From the NCBI RefSeq assembly GCF_030128875.1, contig NZ_CP124620.1, positions 2,790,001 through 2,854,000 on the forward strand: 64,000 bases of DNA. Reading direction: 5' to 3'. The position numbers and the translations under genes are program-made. A model generated the notes under the pieces. It had not been told where the DNA came from. It ran no database searches and saw only the letters and a list, made by a program, of their open reading frames with translations. How positions within the stretch are numbered: the first letter of the stretch is position 1; each line of letters starts with the position of its first letter. Positions 16,069 through 25,561 of this stretch are shown piece after piece. The DNA comes from Stenotrophomonas sp. BIO128-Bstrain (GTDB lineage Bacteria > Pseudomonadota > Gammaproteobacteria > Xanthomonadales > Xanthomonadaceae).

Positions 16069-17067
16069 ATGACCATCACCGAAGACACCCGCCCCGCGCT
16101 GGGCCTGCCCCAGATCCAGTCGCTCGCTGCGCCCGACATGGACGCCGTCGATGCGCTGATTCGTCGCCGACTGTCCTCGGATGTCGTGCTGATCAACCAG
16201 ATCGCCGACCACATCATCTCGGCCGGCGGCAAGCGCCTGCGCCCGATGCTGGTGATGCTGGCTGGCCGCGCGGTCGGCCAGGCCGGTGCGGAACACCACC
16301 AGCTGGCCGCGATCATCGAGTTCATCCATACCTCGACCCTGCTGCACGACGACGTGGTGGACGAATCCAGCCTGCGGCGTGGCCGCAGCACCGCCAATGC
16401 GCTGTGGGGCAACGCCCCGAGCGTGCTGGTCGGCGATTTCCTCTACTCGCGCAGCTTCCAGCTGATGGTCGAACTGGACCGCATGCCGGTCATGCGGATC
16501 CTGGCCGACACCACCAACCGCATCGCCGAGGGGGAGGTGCTGCAGCTGCTGCACGTGCATAACCCGGATACCGACGAGGCCGCCTACCTGCGTGTGATCG
16601 AGCGCAAGACCGCGGTGCTGTTCGCCGCCGGCACCCGTCTGGGCGCGCTGGCCAGTGGTGTCGATGAGGCCACCCAGCAGGCGCTGTACGATTACGGCAT
16701 GCACCTGGGCTACGCCTTCCAGATTGCCGACGATGTGCTGGACTACTCGGCCAACGCCGATGAGCTGGGCAAGAACCTGGGCGACGACCTCGCCGAGGGC
16801 AAGGCCACCCTGCCGTTGATCCACGCGATGGCGCATTCGGATGCGACCACCCGCGAGCGCCTGCGCGAGATCGTGCAGAACGGTGACGCCGAGGCGATGC
16901 CGGAAGTGCTGGCGGCCATCCACGCCACCGGCGGGCTGGACTACAGCCGCGCGCGCGCCGAGGAGTATGCCGACGCCGCCGAGCGTGCGCTCGACGGCCT
17001 GGCCGACAACGATGCCGTGGCCGCCCTGCGCGGGCTCGCCCGTTACGCGGTGCAGCGTTCGCATTGA
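16069..17067 (+). CDS. ispB: Octaprenyl/polyprenyl diphosphate synthase
   Basis: 332 residues. The two Asp-rich Mg-binding motifs of trans-polyprenyl synthases are present: DDVVDESSLRRG (about residues 95-106) and FQIADDVLDYSANADELGKN (about 218-237), with GGKRLRPML near the start and the trailing DDLAEGKATLPL. The small residues before the first motif fit a long-chain product. It makes the side chain of ubiquinone by adding isopentenyl units to farnesyl diphosphate. It is a single gene, divergent from xgtA, with a SMAG dimer 37 bases downstream. Confidence 0.93.
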   Translation: MTITEDTRPALGLPQIQSLAAPDMDAVDALIRRRLSSDVVLINQIADHIISAGGKRLRPMLVMLAGRAVGQAGAEHHQLAAIIEFIHTSTLLHDDVVDESSLRRGRSTANALWGNAPSVLVGDFLYSRSFQLMVELDRMPVMRILADTTNRIAEGEVLQLLHVHNPDTDEAAYLRVIERKTAVLFAAGTRLGALASGVDEATQQALYDYGMHLGYAFQIADDVLDYSANADELGKNLGDDLAEGKATLPLIHAMAHSDATTRERLREIVQNGDAEAMPEVLAAIHATGGLDYSRARAEEYADAAERALDGLADNDAVAALRGLARYAVQRSH

Positions 17068-17103
17068 CGGAGGGCGTTCCGCCCGACGGTCGTATCCCTC
17101 AGA

Positions 17104-17206
17104 GGTAGAGCCGACCGTTGGTCGGCTGCGCTTCGCCCCCGCACCACGATCACCGATAGATGTACCACGCCATGCGCGGTGCAGCCGACCAACGGTCGGC
17201 TCTACC
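17104..17206. repeat. SMAG/REP dimer, stem type B
   Basis: Left copy GGTAGAGCCGACCGTTGGTC... (17104-17129) and its exact inverse at 17181-17206. The loop between them contains a worn copy of stem type C (around CCACGCCATGCGCGG). The right GTAG lies 24 bases past the present stop of the hydrolase gene and would be its stop codon if the 18-bp duplication at 17214-17259 were removed. Confidence 0.88.
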
Positions 17207-17213
17207 GGGGGGT

Positions 17214-17259
17214 GGTCTCGAACCGCTCCTCACCGGGCTCTGGTCTCGAACCGCTCCTC
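17214..17259. repeat. 18-bp direct duplication at the hydrolase 3' end
   Basis: The 18-mer GGTCTCGAACCGCTCCTC occurs at 17214-17231 and again at 17242-17259, 28 bases apart. The second copy is the last part of the hydrolase coding region; the first copy lies after its stop codon. Confidence 0.9.
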
Positions 17260-18030
17260 GAAGAATTCATCCAGTGCCTTCCAGGCACGCTTGGCCGCCC
17301 GTTCGTTGTACAGGCAGCCTGGCGGGCTGTTGGCATCGGATTCGGCGAAGCAGTGCACCGCGCCACTGTAGTTGGTGAACTCCCAGTCGACCTTGGCCGC
17401 GTTCATTTCCTGCTCGAAGCTGGCGATGTCCGCTTTGCTTACGCCCTTGTCGTCGGCGCCATTGAGCACCAGCACGGAGGGATGCGTCCCGCCGGCCTTG
17501 GCCGGCAGCGGTGAGCCCAGGCCACCGTGCAGGCTGACCACGCCAGCCAGCGGTGCGCCGGCGCGCGCCATCTCCAGCACCGTGGTGCCGCCGAAGCAGA
17601 ACCCGACCGCGCCGATCCGGCTGGCATCCAGCGGCGCCTTGCCGGCCTGGGCCTTGAGCACCTCGATCGCCTTGAGCGCACGGGCGCGCAGCACGGGGCG
17701 GTCGTTGCGCAGCTTGGTCGCCACCGGACCGGCCTCGGCGTCGGTCTTCGGTCGCACGCCCTTGCCGTACACATCGGCGACCAGCACCACGTAGTCATCG
17801 CCGGCCAGCTGCTTGGCCTTGGCGATGGCCGAGTCGTTCACGCCCTTCCAGTTCGGCACCATCACCAGGCCGGGGCGCTTGTCATTGTCACTGTCGTCGT
17901 AGACCAGCACCCCACTGAACGTGGTGGCGTCCTGGGTCCACTCCACCGGCTTGGCCTGCATTGCCGCCAGCGCGGGCAACGCCGTCATTCCCAACAGCAC
18001 CGCCGCACCCCACCGCCATTGCCTGTTCAT
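17230..18030 (-). CDS. Dienelactone hydrolase-family protein, secreted
   Basis: 266 residues from MNRQWRWGAAVLLGMTALPALA, a signal peptide; longer frame to 18411 rejected. The alpha/beta-hydrolase core carries the dienelactone-hydrolase triad: Cys145 in GFCFGG, Asp in NGADDKG and His226 in GAVHCF. The signal peptide places it in the periplasm, unlike the cytoplasmic enzymes of chlorocatechol breakdown, so the natural substrate is probably another ester or lactone. The C-terminus ends RFETRAR, created by a local duplication: without it the frame would read RFETTPR and stop at the TAG of the SMAG element. Confidence 0.85.
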   Translation of the reverse strand: MNRQWRWGAAVLLGMTALPALAAMQAKPVEWTQDATTFSGVLVYDDSDNDKRPGLVMVPNWKGVNDSAIAKAKQLAGDDYVVLVADVYGKGVRPKTDAEAGPVATKLRNDRPVLRARALKAIEVLKAQAGKAPLDASRIGAVGFCFGGTTVLEMARAGAPLAGVVSLHGGLGSPLPAKAGGTHPSVLVLNGADDKGVSKADIASFEQEMNAAKVDWEFTNYSGAVHCFAESDANSPPGCLYNERAAKRAWKALDEFFEERFETRAR

Positions 18031-18238
18031 GCGTCTGCTCCCGACAGAAAGAGCCCCGAGTGTATGACGGCCGGTTGACGGCACCGTGTAGAAGCGCCGG
18101 GTCGACGGCCCCCCCGGTGATCCGGCAGGCCGGCCACGCCCGACCTCATCTGGATTGACCACCGCCGTCCCTGTTATTGAATTAACTACCTCCGTCCCTG
18201 TTATGGCAGGCTGGCCGGCCCCGTGTACGGAATACCCC

Positions 18239-18835
18239 ATGAGCCTTGTCGACCGTTTCCTGTCCGGCCTGGTGCCGCGCCTGCCCGAAGATGATGCGCG
18301 GATGTGGGCCTGGGTCGAGGGCGCTAGTGCAGCCGATCTGCAGCGCCTGCGCGAGCGCTGGCCGCAGGCGCCCGAGAGCCTGCTTGCACTGCTGGCGCGG
18401 GTCGACGGCACGCATTTCCGCGCCTACCCGGGCGGCGAGGTGGTGGTGCTGATGCTGGGCTCGGACGTCGAAGAGGGGCATTACCCCTACTACCTGCGTT
18501 CGGTGGACCAGGTCTTCGAGGACAGCGCGCAGTGGGATGACAGCATCCGCTCGATCTACGAGGAATGGCTGGAGGAAGACCCGGAGATTCTCGGCGACGG
18601 CATCGATGCCGACCTGCCGATGGGCAAGCGCCTGTGCTTCTCGCACTGCATGAACAACGGCGGCAGCTCGATGCTGTACCTGGATTTCGATCCCGCGCCC
18701 GGTGGCACGGTCGGCCAGGTGGTGCGCTACCTGCACGACCCGGACAGCTACCGGGTGATCGCGCCGAGCTTCGATGCATACCTGCAGCAGCTCATCGAAA
18801 ACGACTACGCCTTCATCGATGAGGAAGAGGTCTGA
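18239..18835 (+). CDS. SUKH (SMI1/KNR4) family protein
   Basis: 198 residues starting at MSLVDRFLSGLVPRLPEDD; an in-frame upstream extension to 18155 has no ribosome site. The middle and end show the SUKH layout: an N-terminal helix with LRERWPQAPESLLALLARVDGT, the GGEVVVLML strand, PMGKRLCFSH, and a final SFDAYLQQLIEN helix. The protein is acidic. Many SUKH proteins are immunity proteins for polymorphic toxins, others are housekeeping; here no toxin gene is adjacent, so the role is open. Two 13-bp direct repeats (CCGTCCCTGTTAT at 18165 and 18192) lie in its upstream region. Confidence 0.7.
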   Translation: MSLVDRFLSGLVPRLPEDDARMWAWVEGASAADLQRLRERWPQAPESLLALLARVDGTHFRAYPGGEVVVLMLGSDVEEGHYPYYLRSVDQVFEDSAQWDDSIRSIYEEWLEEDPEILGDGIDADLPMGKRLCFSHCMNNGGSSMLYLDFDPAPGGTVGQVVRYLHDPDSYRVIAPSFDAYLQQLIENDYAFIDEEEV

Positions 18836-18891
18836 CGCGTAGATCACCGACGTGCCCCGCGCGGATGAACGATGCCGCACATCCAAGGGGC

Positions 18892-19075
18892 AGAGCCACG
18901 CCATGCGTGGCTGCGCCATCCACACCACGGTAGAGCCACGCCATGCGTGGCTGCGCCATCCACACCACGGTAGAGCCACGCCATGCGTGGCTGCGCCATC
19001 CACACCACGGTAGAGCCACGCCATGCGTGGCTGCGCGATCCACACCAACGGCAGCCACGCATGGCGTGGCTCTAC
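18892..19075. repeat. SMAG tandem array, stem type C (four direct 40-bp units plus one inverted)
   Basis: Units begin at 18892, 18932, 18972 and 19012, each AGAGCCACGCCATGCGTGGC plus CTGCGCCATCC ACACCACGG-type spacer; the first lacks the full GTAG (GCAG instead), the fourth has one C-to-G change. An inverted copy (19053-19075) closes the array. Units are otherwise identical, which points to recent expansion. It separates the convergent SUKH and murD2 genes and may serve as a two-way transcription barrier. Confidence 0.92.
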
Positions 19076-19084
19076 AGCGACCTA

Positions 19085-20474
19085 TCAGGCGATCCCGATC
19101 CCCGGGATCGCCGTGATCTGGTCCGGATCGAAGCCGGCCAGTTCGGCGAAGTGGCGGCCACGGGCGACGTAGTCGCGGTACACGCCATAGCTGGGCGCAC
19201 CCGGCGACAACAGCACCACCCCGCCCTGCCCGCCGAGCGCGGCCTGCGCCAGCTGCATGGCCTCGGGCAGATCGGTGGCCGCATGCAGACCGAAACGGCC
19301 GGCATCGGCCAGCGGCTGCAGCAGTGCGTGGATGCGCGGGCCGTTGGCGCCCATCGTGACGATCTCCACCGGCGGTACGTCGTGCGCCATGTGCGCAACG
19401 AAGTCGTGCCAGTCCAGTCCACGATCATGCCCGCCCACCAGCAGCGCGATGCGGTGCCCGGCGAAACATTCCAGCGCCGCCAGGCTCGCATGCGGCGTGG
19501 TGCTGATCGAATCGTTGATGTAGGTGATCCCCTCGCGCGTCCCGATGGTCTGCAGGCGGTTGGGCAGCGGGCGGAAGTCCTGCACCCTCGGCGCGAGCGC
19601 CACAGCGTCCGGGCCCAGCGCTTCGATCGCCGCCAGCACCGCGCACAGGTTGCCGCGGTTGTGCCGACCGGGCAGCGGAGTATGCGAGGTATCGAACACC
19701 GGCTGCTCGCCGCGATGCACGACATCGCCGCGCATGTGCCAACCCAGCGGCTGGTTGAACCAGATGATCTCGCTGCGGGGCAGCGACAGCCCGGCCAGGT
19801 GTGGATCGGCTGCGTTGAGCACCGCGATCCGCGGCGCGGCCCCGGTGACCAGCTGCAGCTTGTCTTCGATGTAGCGCGCTTCGCTGCCGTGCCAGTCCAG
19901 GTGTTCGGGGAACAGGTTGAGCACGATGGCGACCTGTGGGTGCGCGCCACTGCGCGCGACCTCGCCGGTCTGGTAGCTGGAGAGTTCCACCGCCCAGTAC
20001 TGCGGCGCGGGCTGCGGCGCCAGCACTTCCAGCAGCGGCAGGCCGATGTTGCCGATCAGCCCGGTGCGCGCGCCCGAGGCGCGCAGCAGGTGCGCCAGCA
20101 GCGCGGTCGTGGTGCTCTTGCCCTTGGTGCCGGTCACGCACACGGTGTCGTGCACGATGCCGTCGGCGGCGGCCTGCTCGGCGAACCACAGCGAGGTACC
20201 GCCGATGAACTGCGTGCCCTGCGCGCCGGCGTGCAGGGCCGCCTCGCCATACGGGCTGATGCCCGGTGATTTGATCACCACGTCGAACGCGGCGAGCGCC
20301 TCGCCGGTGACCTCCGATCGCACCGTCAGCGCAGCGCCGGTTTCCTCGCGCGCCGCGGCGGCCTCGGCTTCCGGGCAGAACAGGGTCAGCGGCAGCGATG
20401 GCAGTCGCTGCTGCAGGACGCCGAACGCAGCGCGCCCCTCGCGTCCCCATCCCCATAGGGCAACGCGCTTTCCC

Positions 20475-20494
<20 letters not shown>
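19085..20494 (-). CDS. murD2: UDP-N-acetylmuramoyl-L-alanine--L-glutamate ligase MurD2
   Basis: 469 residues with Mur-ligase architecture: N-terminal Rossmann-like domain ([12 protein letters not shown]), ATPase P-loop TGTKGKST (121-128), the ELSSYQTGE and [11 protein letters not shown] motifs, and a C-terminal domain with [15 protein letters not shown]. It starts inside the end of the murL-like gene (20-base overlap). In Xanthomonas oryzae MurD2 adds L-glutamate, not D-glutamate, to UDP-MurNAc-L-Ala and MurL then inverts it. The tight pairing with the murL-like gene supports MurD2 over ordinary MurD. Cytoplasmic step of peptidoglycan synthesis. Confidence 0.88.
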
Positions 20495-21827
<1,333 letters not shown>

Positions 21828-21860
21828 GGTGTATCCGGTTTGAAAGGCGGCAGGCAGCGG

Positions 21861-24464
21861 TCACGGGCCATCATCGATGACGTCCTCGCGCGGCAGCTCG
21901 CGCTGGTTGTAAGTGTTGGCCATGACGTAGCCATACGCGCCGGCGTCGGCGATCAGCATCACATCGTCCGGCGCGGTCGAGGCCGGCAGGCGGCGACGCT
22001 TGCCGAACACATCGCTGGATTCGCAGATCGGCCCGACCACATCGAACATCGCTTCGGAGTAGCCGCTGAGGCGGCTGAGATTCTCGATGTCATGCCAGGC
22101 GTCGTACAGGGCCGGACGCATCAGAGTATTCATGCCCGCATCCAGACCGACGCGGCGGATGCCGTCCTTCTCCACCACCTGGGTGGCCCGGGCCAGCAGC
22201 ACGCCGGACTCGGCCACCAGATAGCGGCCCGGCTCGATCGCCAGGCGGAACGCCGGGTGCACGGCCTTCACTTCGGCAAGGCCGGCGGCCCACGCGTCCA
22301 GATCGAAGGGCTCGTCGTCGGCGCTGTACGGAATCGGCAGGCCACCGCCGATATCGATGGTCTCGACGCTGCCGATGCGGCGGGCGAACCCGGCCAGCTC
22401 ATCGCACATCAGGCGCCAGTGCTGCGCGGTTTCCACGCCGCTGCCCAGGTGGGCATGCAGGCCGACCACGCGGGTGCCCAGCTCGCCGGCGATGCGCACG
22501 AACTCATCCACGCGCGCGATCGGCAGGCCGAACTTGGAGTCCTTGCCGCCGGTGCGGACCTTGGCATGGTGACCTTCGCCACGGCCCAGGTCCACGCGCA
22601 GCCACAGCTCGCGGTTGCTGAACAATTCCGGCCAGCGCTGCAGCGCTTCCACGTTATCCAGGGTGACGGTGACGCCCAGCGCGAACGCGGCATCGTATTC
22701 GGCGTGCGGCGCAAAGCTGGGGGTGAACAGCACGCGCTTGGGCGACAGCGTCGGCAGCGTGTTGAACACGTGCTTGAGCTCGCCGTGCGAGACGCACTCC
22801 AGGCCGAAGCCTTCCTGCTCCAGCACTTCCAGGATGGCCGGGTGCGAGTTGGCCTTGATCGCGTAGTAACGCTGGTCGATCGCCTTGATCGCGTTCAGCG
22901 CGCGCGCACGCGCCCGCACCGTCGGCAGGTTGTAGACGTAACGCGGCGTACCGGCCTGGGCGAGCGTCAGCAGGTGCTCGCGCTGGCCCCGCCACCAGGC
23001 GGTTTCGCGCGGGCGGATGGTGCCGGCGATCTCGCGCCAGCGCGGGCCGAATACTTCGCCCTCTTCCACCGGCATTGCGCCGCTGTCGATCAGCTCGGCG
23101 TGCAGGATCGGCAGCAGCCCGTCCGCATCCGCCTCGTCGATCACGAAGGTCAGGTTCAAATCGTTGGACGACTGCGAAATCATGTGCACGCGTTCGCGGC
23201 CGAAGGTGGCCCACACGTCCGAGAGCTTGTGCAGCAGCGAGCGCATGCCGCGGCCGACCAGGGTGATCGCCGCGCACGGCACGATGATCTTGACCTTGCA
23301 GATCTGCGAGAGGTCGGCCGACAGCGCGGCCAGCACGTCGGTGCTGACCAGGTTCTCGGAGGGATCCAGCGAAACGGTCACGTTGGTCTCGGCCGAACCG
23401 ATCAGGTCAACGGACAGGCCATGCTTCTTGAACAGCCCGAACACGTCGGCCAGGAAGCCGACCTGCTGCCACATGCCGATGCCTTCCATCGAGACCAGCA
23501 CGATCCCGTTGCGGCGGCTGATCGCCTTCACGCCAGGCACCGCTGCGGCATTGCCGTCGATGCTGGTGCCCGGCAGTTCGGGACGCTCGGTATCCAGGAT
23601 CGCCATCGGCACCCCGGCGTCGCGGCACGGCTTGATCGAACGCGGGTGCAGCACCTTGGCGCCGGTCGTCGCGATTTCCTGCGCCTCGTAATAGTCCAGG
23701 CGGGTCAGCAGGCGCGCGTCCGGCACGTCCTTCGGGTTGGCACTGAACATGCCCGGCACGTCGGTCCAGATCTCCACGCGGCTGGCGCCGAGCAGCGCAC
23801 CGAAGTACGCCGCCGAGGTATCCGAACCGCCACGGCCGAGGATGGCGGTGCCGCCATCGGCGTGGCGGGAGATGAAGCCCTGGGTGATCAGCATGCGGGT
23901 CGGCTGGGCGCGGAAACGCGCGGCCCAATCGGCCTCGGCACGCCACTGGCAGTTCACCGACAGGCGCTGCGACCACTCGCTCTGGCTGGGCTGCGGCGGC
24001 AGCGCATCGAGCCACTCGCGTGCGTCCATCCAGCCGAAATCCAGACCGCTGGCGCGCAGGTAGGCCGCACCGACGGTCGAGGACAGTAGTTCGCCCTGGC
24101 CCAGTACCTCGGCCTGCCACTCCAGCGGCCGCCCGGCGGCACGCGGATCGTCCAGCAGCCCGGCAAGCGCGTCCAGACGCACGTCCAGCGCGGTGGCATC
24201 CAGCTCCAGCTCGGTCAGGAACGCGCGGTGGCGCGCGACCAGCGCCGCGACGCGGTCGCGGCTGTCGGCGGCGCCATCGGCGATCGCGGTGAGTTCATTG
24301 GTCACCCCGGACAGCGCCGACACCACCACCAGCACGCGCGAGCCCGTTTCTTCCGCCCGTTTTTTCGCCAGTTTGCCGATGGTGTCCCAGCGGTGACGAC
24401 GCGACACGGAGGTGCCGCCGAACTTCAGTACGATCCAGCGATCGACAAGGGGGGAAGCTGACAT
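21861..24464 (-). CDS. lysAC: Bifunctional aspartate kinase / diaminopimelate decarboxylase
   Basis: 867 residues joining two enzymes. Residues 1 to about 470: aspartokinase with KFGGTS at 14-19, RGGSDTSAA, and two ACT-type regulatory regions. Residues about 490-867: class III PLP decarboxylase with PLP lysine K537 (YYAIKANSHP), HLGSG, GGGLPIPY and EPGRY motifs, and CESSDVFGK near the end. It catalyses the first and last steps of lysine biosynthesis; the last uses up meso-DAP, the peptidoglycan cross-linking residue. Such fusions are known in Xanthomonadaceae. The ATG at 24464 has only a weak ribosome site. First gene of the operon with murL and murD2. Confidence 0.93.
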   Translation of the reverse strand: MSASPLVDRWIVLKFGGTSVSRRHRWDTIGKLAKKRAEETGSRVLVVVSALSGVTNELTAIADGAADSRDRVAALVARHRAFLTELELDATALDVRLDALAGLLDDPRAAGRPLEWQAEVLGQGELLSSTVGAAYLRASGLDFGWMDAREWLDALPPQPSQSEWSQRLSVNCQWRAEADWAARFRAQPTRMLITQGFISRHADGGTAILGRGGSDTSAAYFGALLGASRVEIWTDVPGMFSANPKDVPDARLLTRLDYYEAQEIATTGAKVLHPRSIKPCRDAGVPMAILDTERPELPGTSIDGNAAAVPGVKAISRRNGIVLVSMEGIGMWQQVGFLADVFGLFKKHGLSVDLIGSAETNVTVSLDPSENLVSTDVLAALSADLSQICKVKIIVPCAAITLVGRGMRSLLHKLSDVWATFGRERVHMISQSSNDLNLTFVIDEADADGLLPILHAELIDSGAMPVEEGEVFGPRWREIAGTIRPRETAWWRGQREHLLTLAQAGTPRYVYNLPTVRARARALNAIKAIDQRYYAIKANSHPAILEVLEQEGFGLECVSHGELKHVFNTLPTLSPKRVLFTPSFAPHAEYDAAFALGVTVTLDNVEALQRWPELFSNRELWLRVDLGRGEGHHAKVRTGGKDSKFGLPIARVDEFVRIAGELGTRVVGLHAHLGSGVETAQHWRLMCDELAGFARRIGSVETIDIGGGLPIPYSADDEPFDLDAWAAGLAEVKAVHPAFRLAIEPGRYLVAESGVLLARATQVVEKDGIRRVGLDAGMNTLMRPALYDAWHDIENLSRLSGYSEAMFDVVGPICESSDVFGKRRRLPASTAPDDVMLIADAGAYGYVMANTYNQRELPREDVIDDGP

Positions 24465-24669
24465 GGAGGTGGAGGTTTGGGTAGTGAGGGGAATCGCCCG
24501 GCACGCCGGGCCGAACCCCCGATTCTATGCCAAGCCTGGCCGTTGCAGGGCCCGGGCGGCCCAGGCCGGGCGGATTTGGCCGGTCGCCGGTGCGCGGGGC
24601 GCCGGTCACGGCCCGGAACGCAGCCCCGATTGGTAAGCTGCCCGCCCGTTTTTCGTTGAGCGCATCGCC

Positions 24670-25545
24670 ATGACCTCCCGTCGTTTCCTGCAGCTGGATG
24701 TGTTCTCGCCCTACCCCGGCGCCGGCAACCCGCTGGCCGTGGTACTCGATGCACAGGGCCTGGACGAGGCAGCGATGCAGGCCATCGCCCGCTGGACCCG
24801 GCTGCCGGAGACCACCTTCGTGTTTCCCCCGCAGGCACCCGGTGCCAGCTACGGCATCCGCATGTTCAGCCCGCAGAAGGAAGTCCCGTTCGCCGGCCAC
24901 CCCAGCGTGGGCACCGCCCATGCCGTGCTGGAACTGGGCGTGGCCGCGCCGGTCGAGGGCGTGCTGGTCCAGGATGGCATCGCCGGAGCGCTGCCGCTGC
25001 GCGTGGACGGCAGCGGCGCTACCCGCACCATTGCGATCCGCACGCCGCGTGCAGCGGTGGCCGAAGTGACGACCGCCAACGATCCCCGCCTGCAGGCCGC
25101 GCTGACCGGGTGGCCGCTGGGCAGCCTGCCGCCGGCGCGCATGGCCGGTGGCCGCAGCTGGTGGGTGGTTGAACTGGCAGACGAAGCGGCCCTGCGCGCA
25201 CTCACCCCGGACTGGGATGCCGTGGCCACCCTGGCCGAAGCGACCGACAGCATGGGCGTGTTCGCCTATGCGCGCAGCCAGGGCCAGGCCTGGGATCTGG
25301 CGGTGCGTGCGTTCGTCGGCAACGGTCGCCGCTTTGAAGACGCCGCCTCCGGTGCGGCCAATGCGGTGCTGGCTGCCTGGCTGGACAGCCGCGATGCGCT
25401 GCCCGGCACCGCGCACGGCTACGTCGTCAGCCAGGGCCGCGAAGTGGGCCACGATGCGCGCCTGACCCTGCGCATCGATGACCATGGCGATGTCTGGTCC
25501 GGCGGCCAGGTGCAGACCGTCATCCGCGGCACGCTGGACTGGTGA
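24670..25545 (+). CDS. PhzF-family isomerase
   Basis: 291 residues of the PhzF/diaminopimelate-epimerase fold. Visible signature: FTLQLDVF-like start (RRFLQLDVFSPYPGAGNPLAVV), the general acid/base Glu in LPETTFV (about residue 45), PFAGHPSVGTAH and the second-half motif ASGAANAVLAAWL. PhzF in phenazine producers isomerises trans-2,3-dihydro-3-hydroxyanthranilate; no other phenazine genes lie nearby, so the substrate here is unknown. It is divergent from lysAC and convergent with the following amidohydrolase. Confidence 0.88.
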   Translation: MTSRRFLQLDVFSPYPGAGNPLAVVLDAQGLDEAAMQAIARWTRLPETTFVFPPQAPGASYGIRMFSPQKEVPFAGHPSVGTAHAVLELGVAAPVEGVLVQDGIAGALPLRVDGSGATRTIAIRTPRAAVAEVTTANDPRLQAALTGWPLGSLPPARMAGGRSWWVVELADEAALRALTPDWDAVATLAEATDSMGVFAYARSQGQAWDLAVRAFVGNGRRFEDAASGAANAVLAAWLDSRDALPGTAHGYVVSQGREVGHDARLTLRIDDHGDVWSGGQVQTVIRGTLDW

Positions 25546-25561
25546 TCCCGGCGGCGGCGCG

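Noticed and set aside
18165..18204. Two direct 13-bp repeats CCGTCCCTGTTAT upstream of the SUKH gene
   Set aside because: Real repeats, but their 27-base spacing and single locus give no basis for calling an operator.
18182..19048. Minus-strand frame with repeated AATHGVALPWCG-like peptide
   Set aside because: The peptide repeat is only the translated SMAG array; the rest is antisense to the SUKH gene.
18892..19075. CRISPR array
   Set aside because: Units are directly adjacent 40-bp repeats with no unique spacers and no cas genes nearby; each carries the GTAG-palindrome of SMAG.
24670..25545. Phenazine biosynthesis cluster
   Set aside because: Only a PhzF-fold isomerase is present; no other phz gene lies near.
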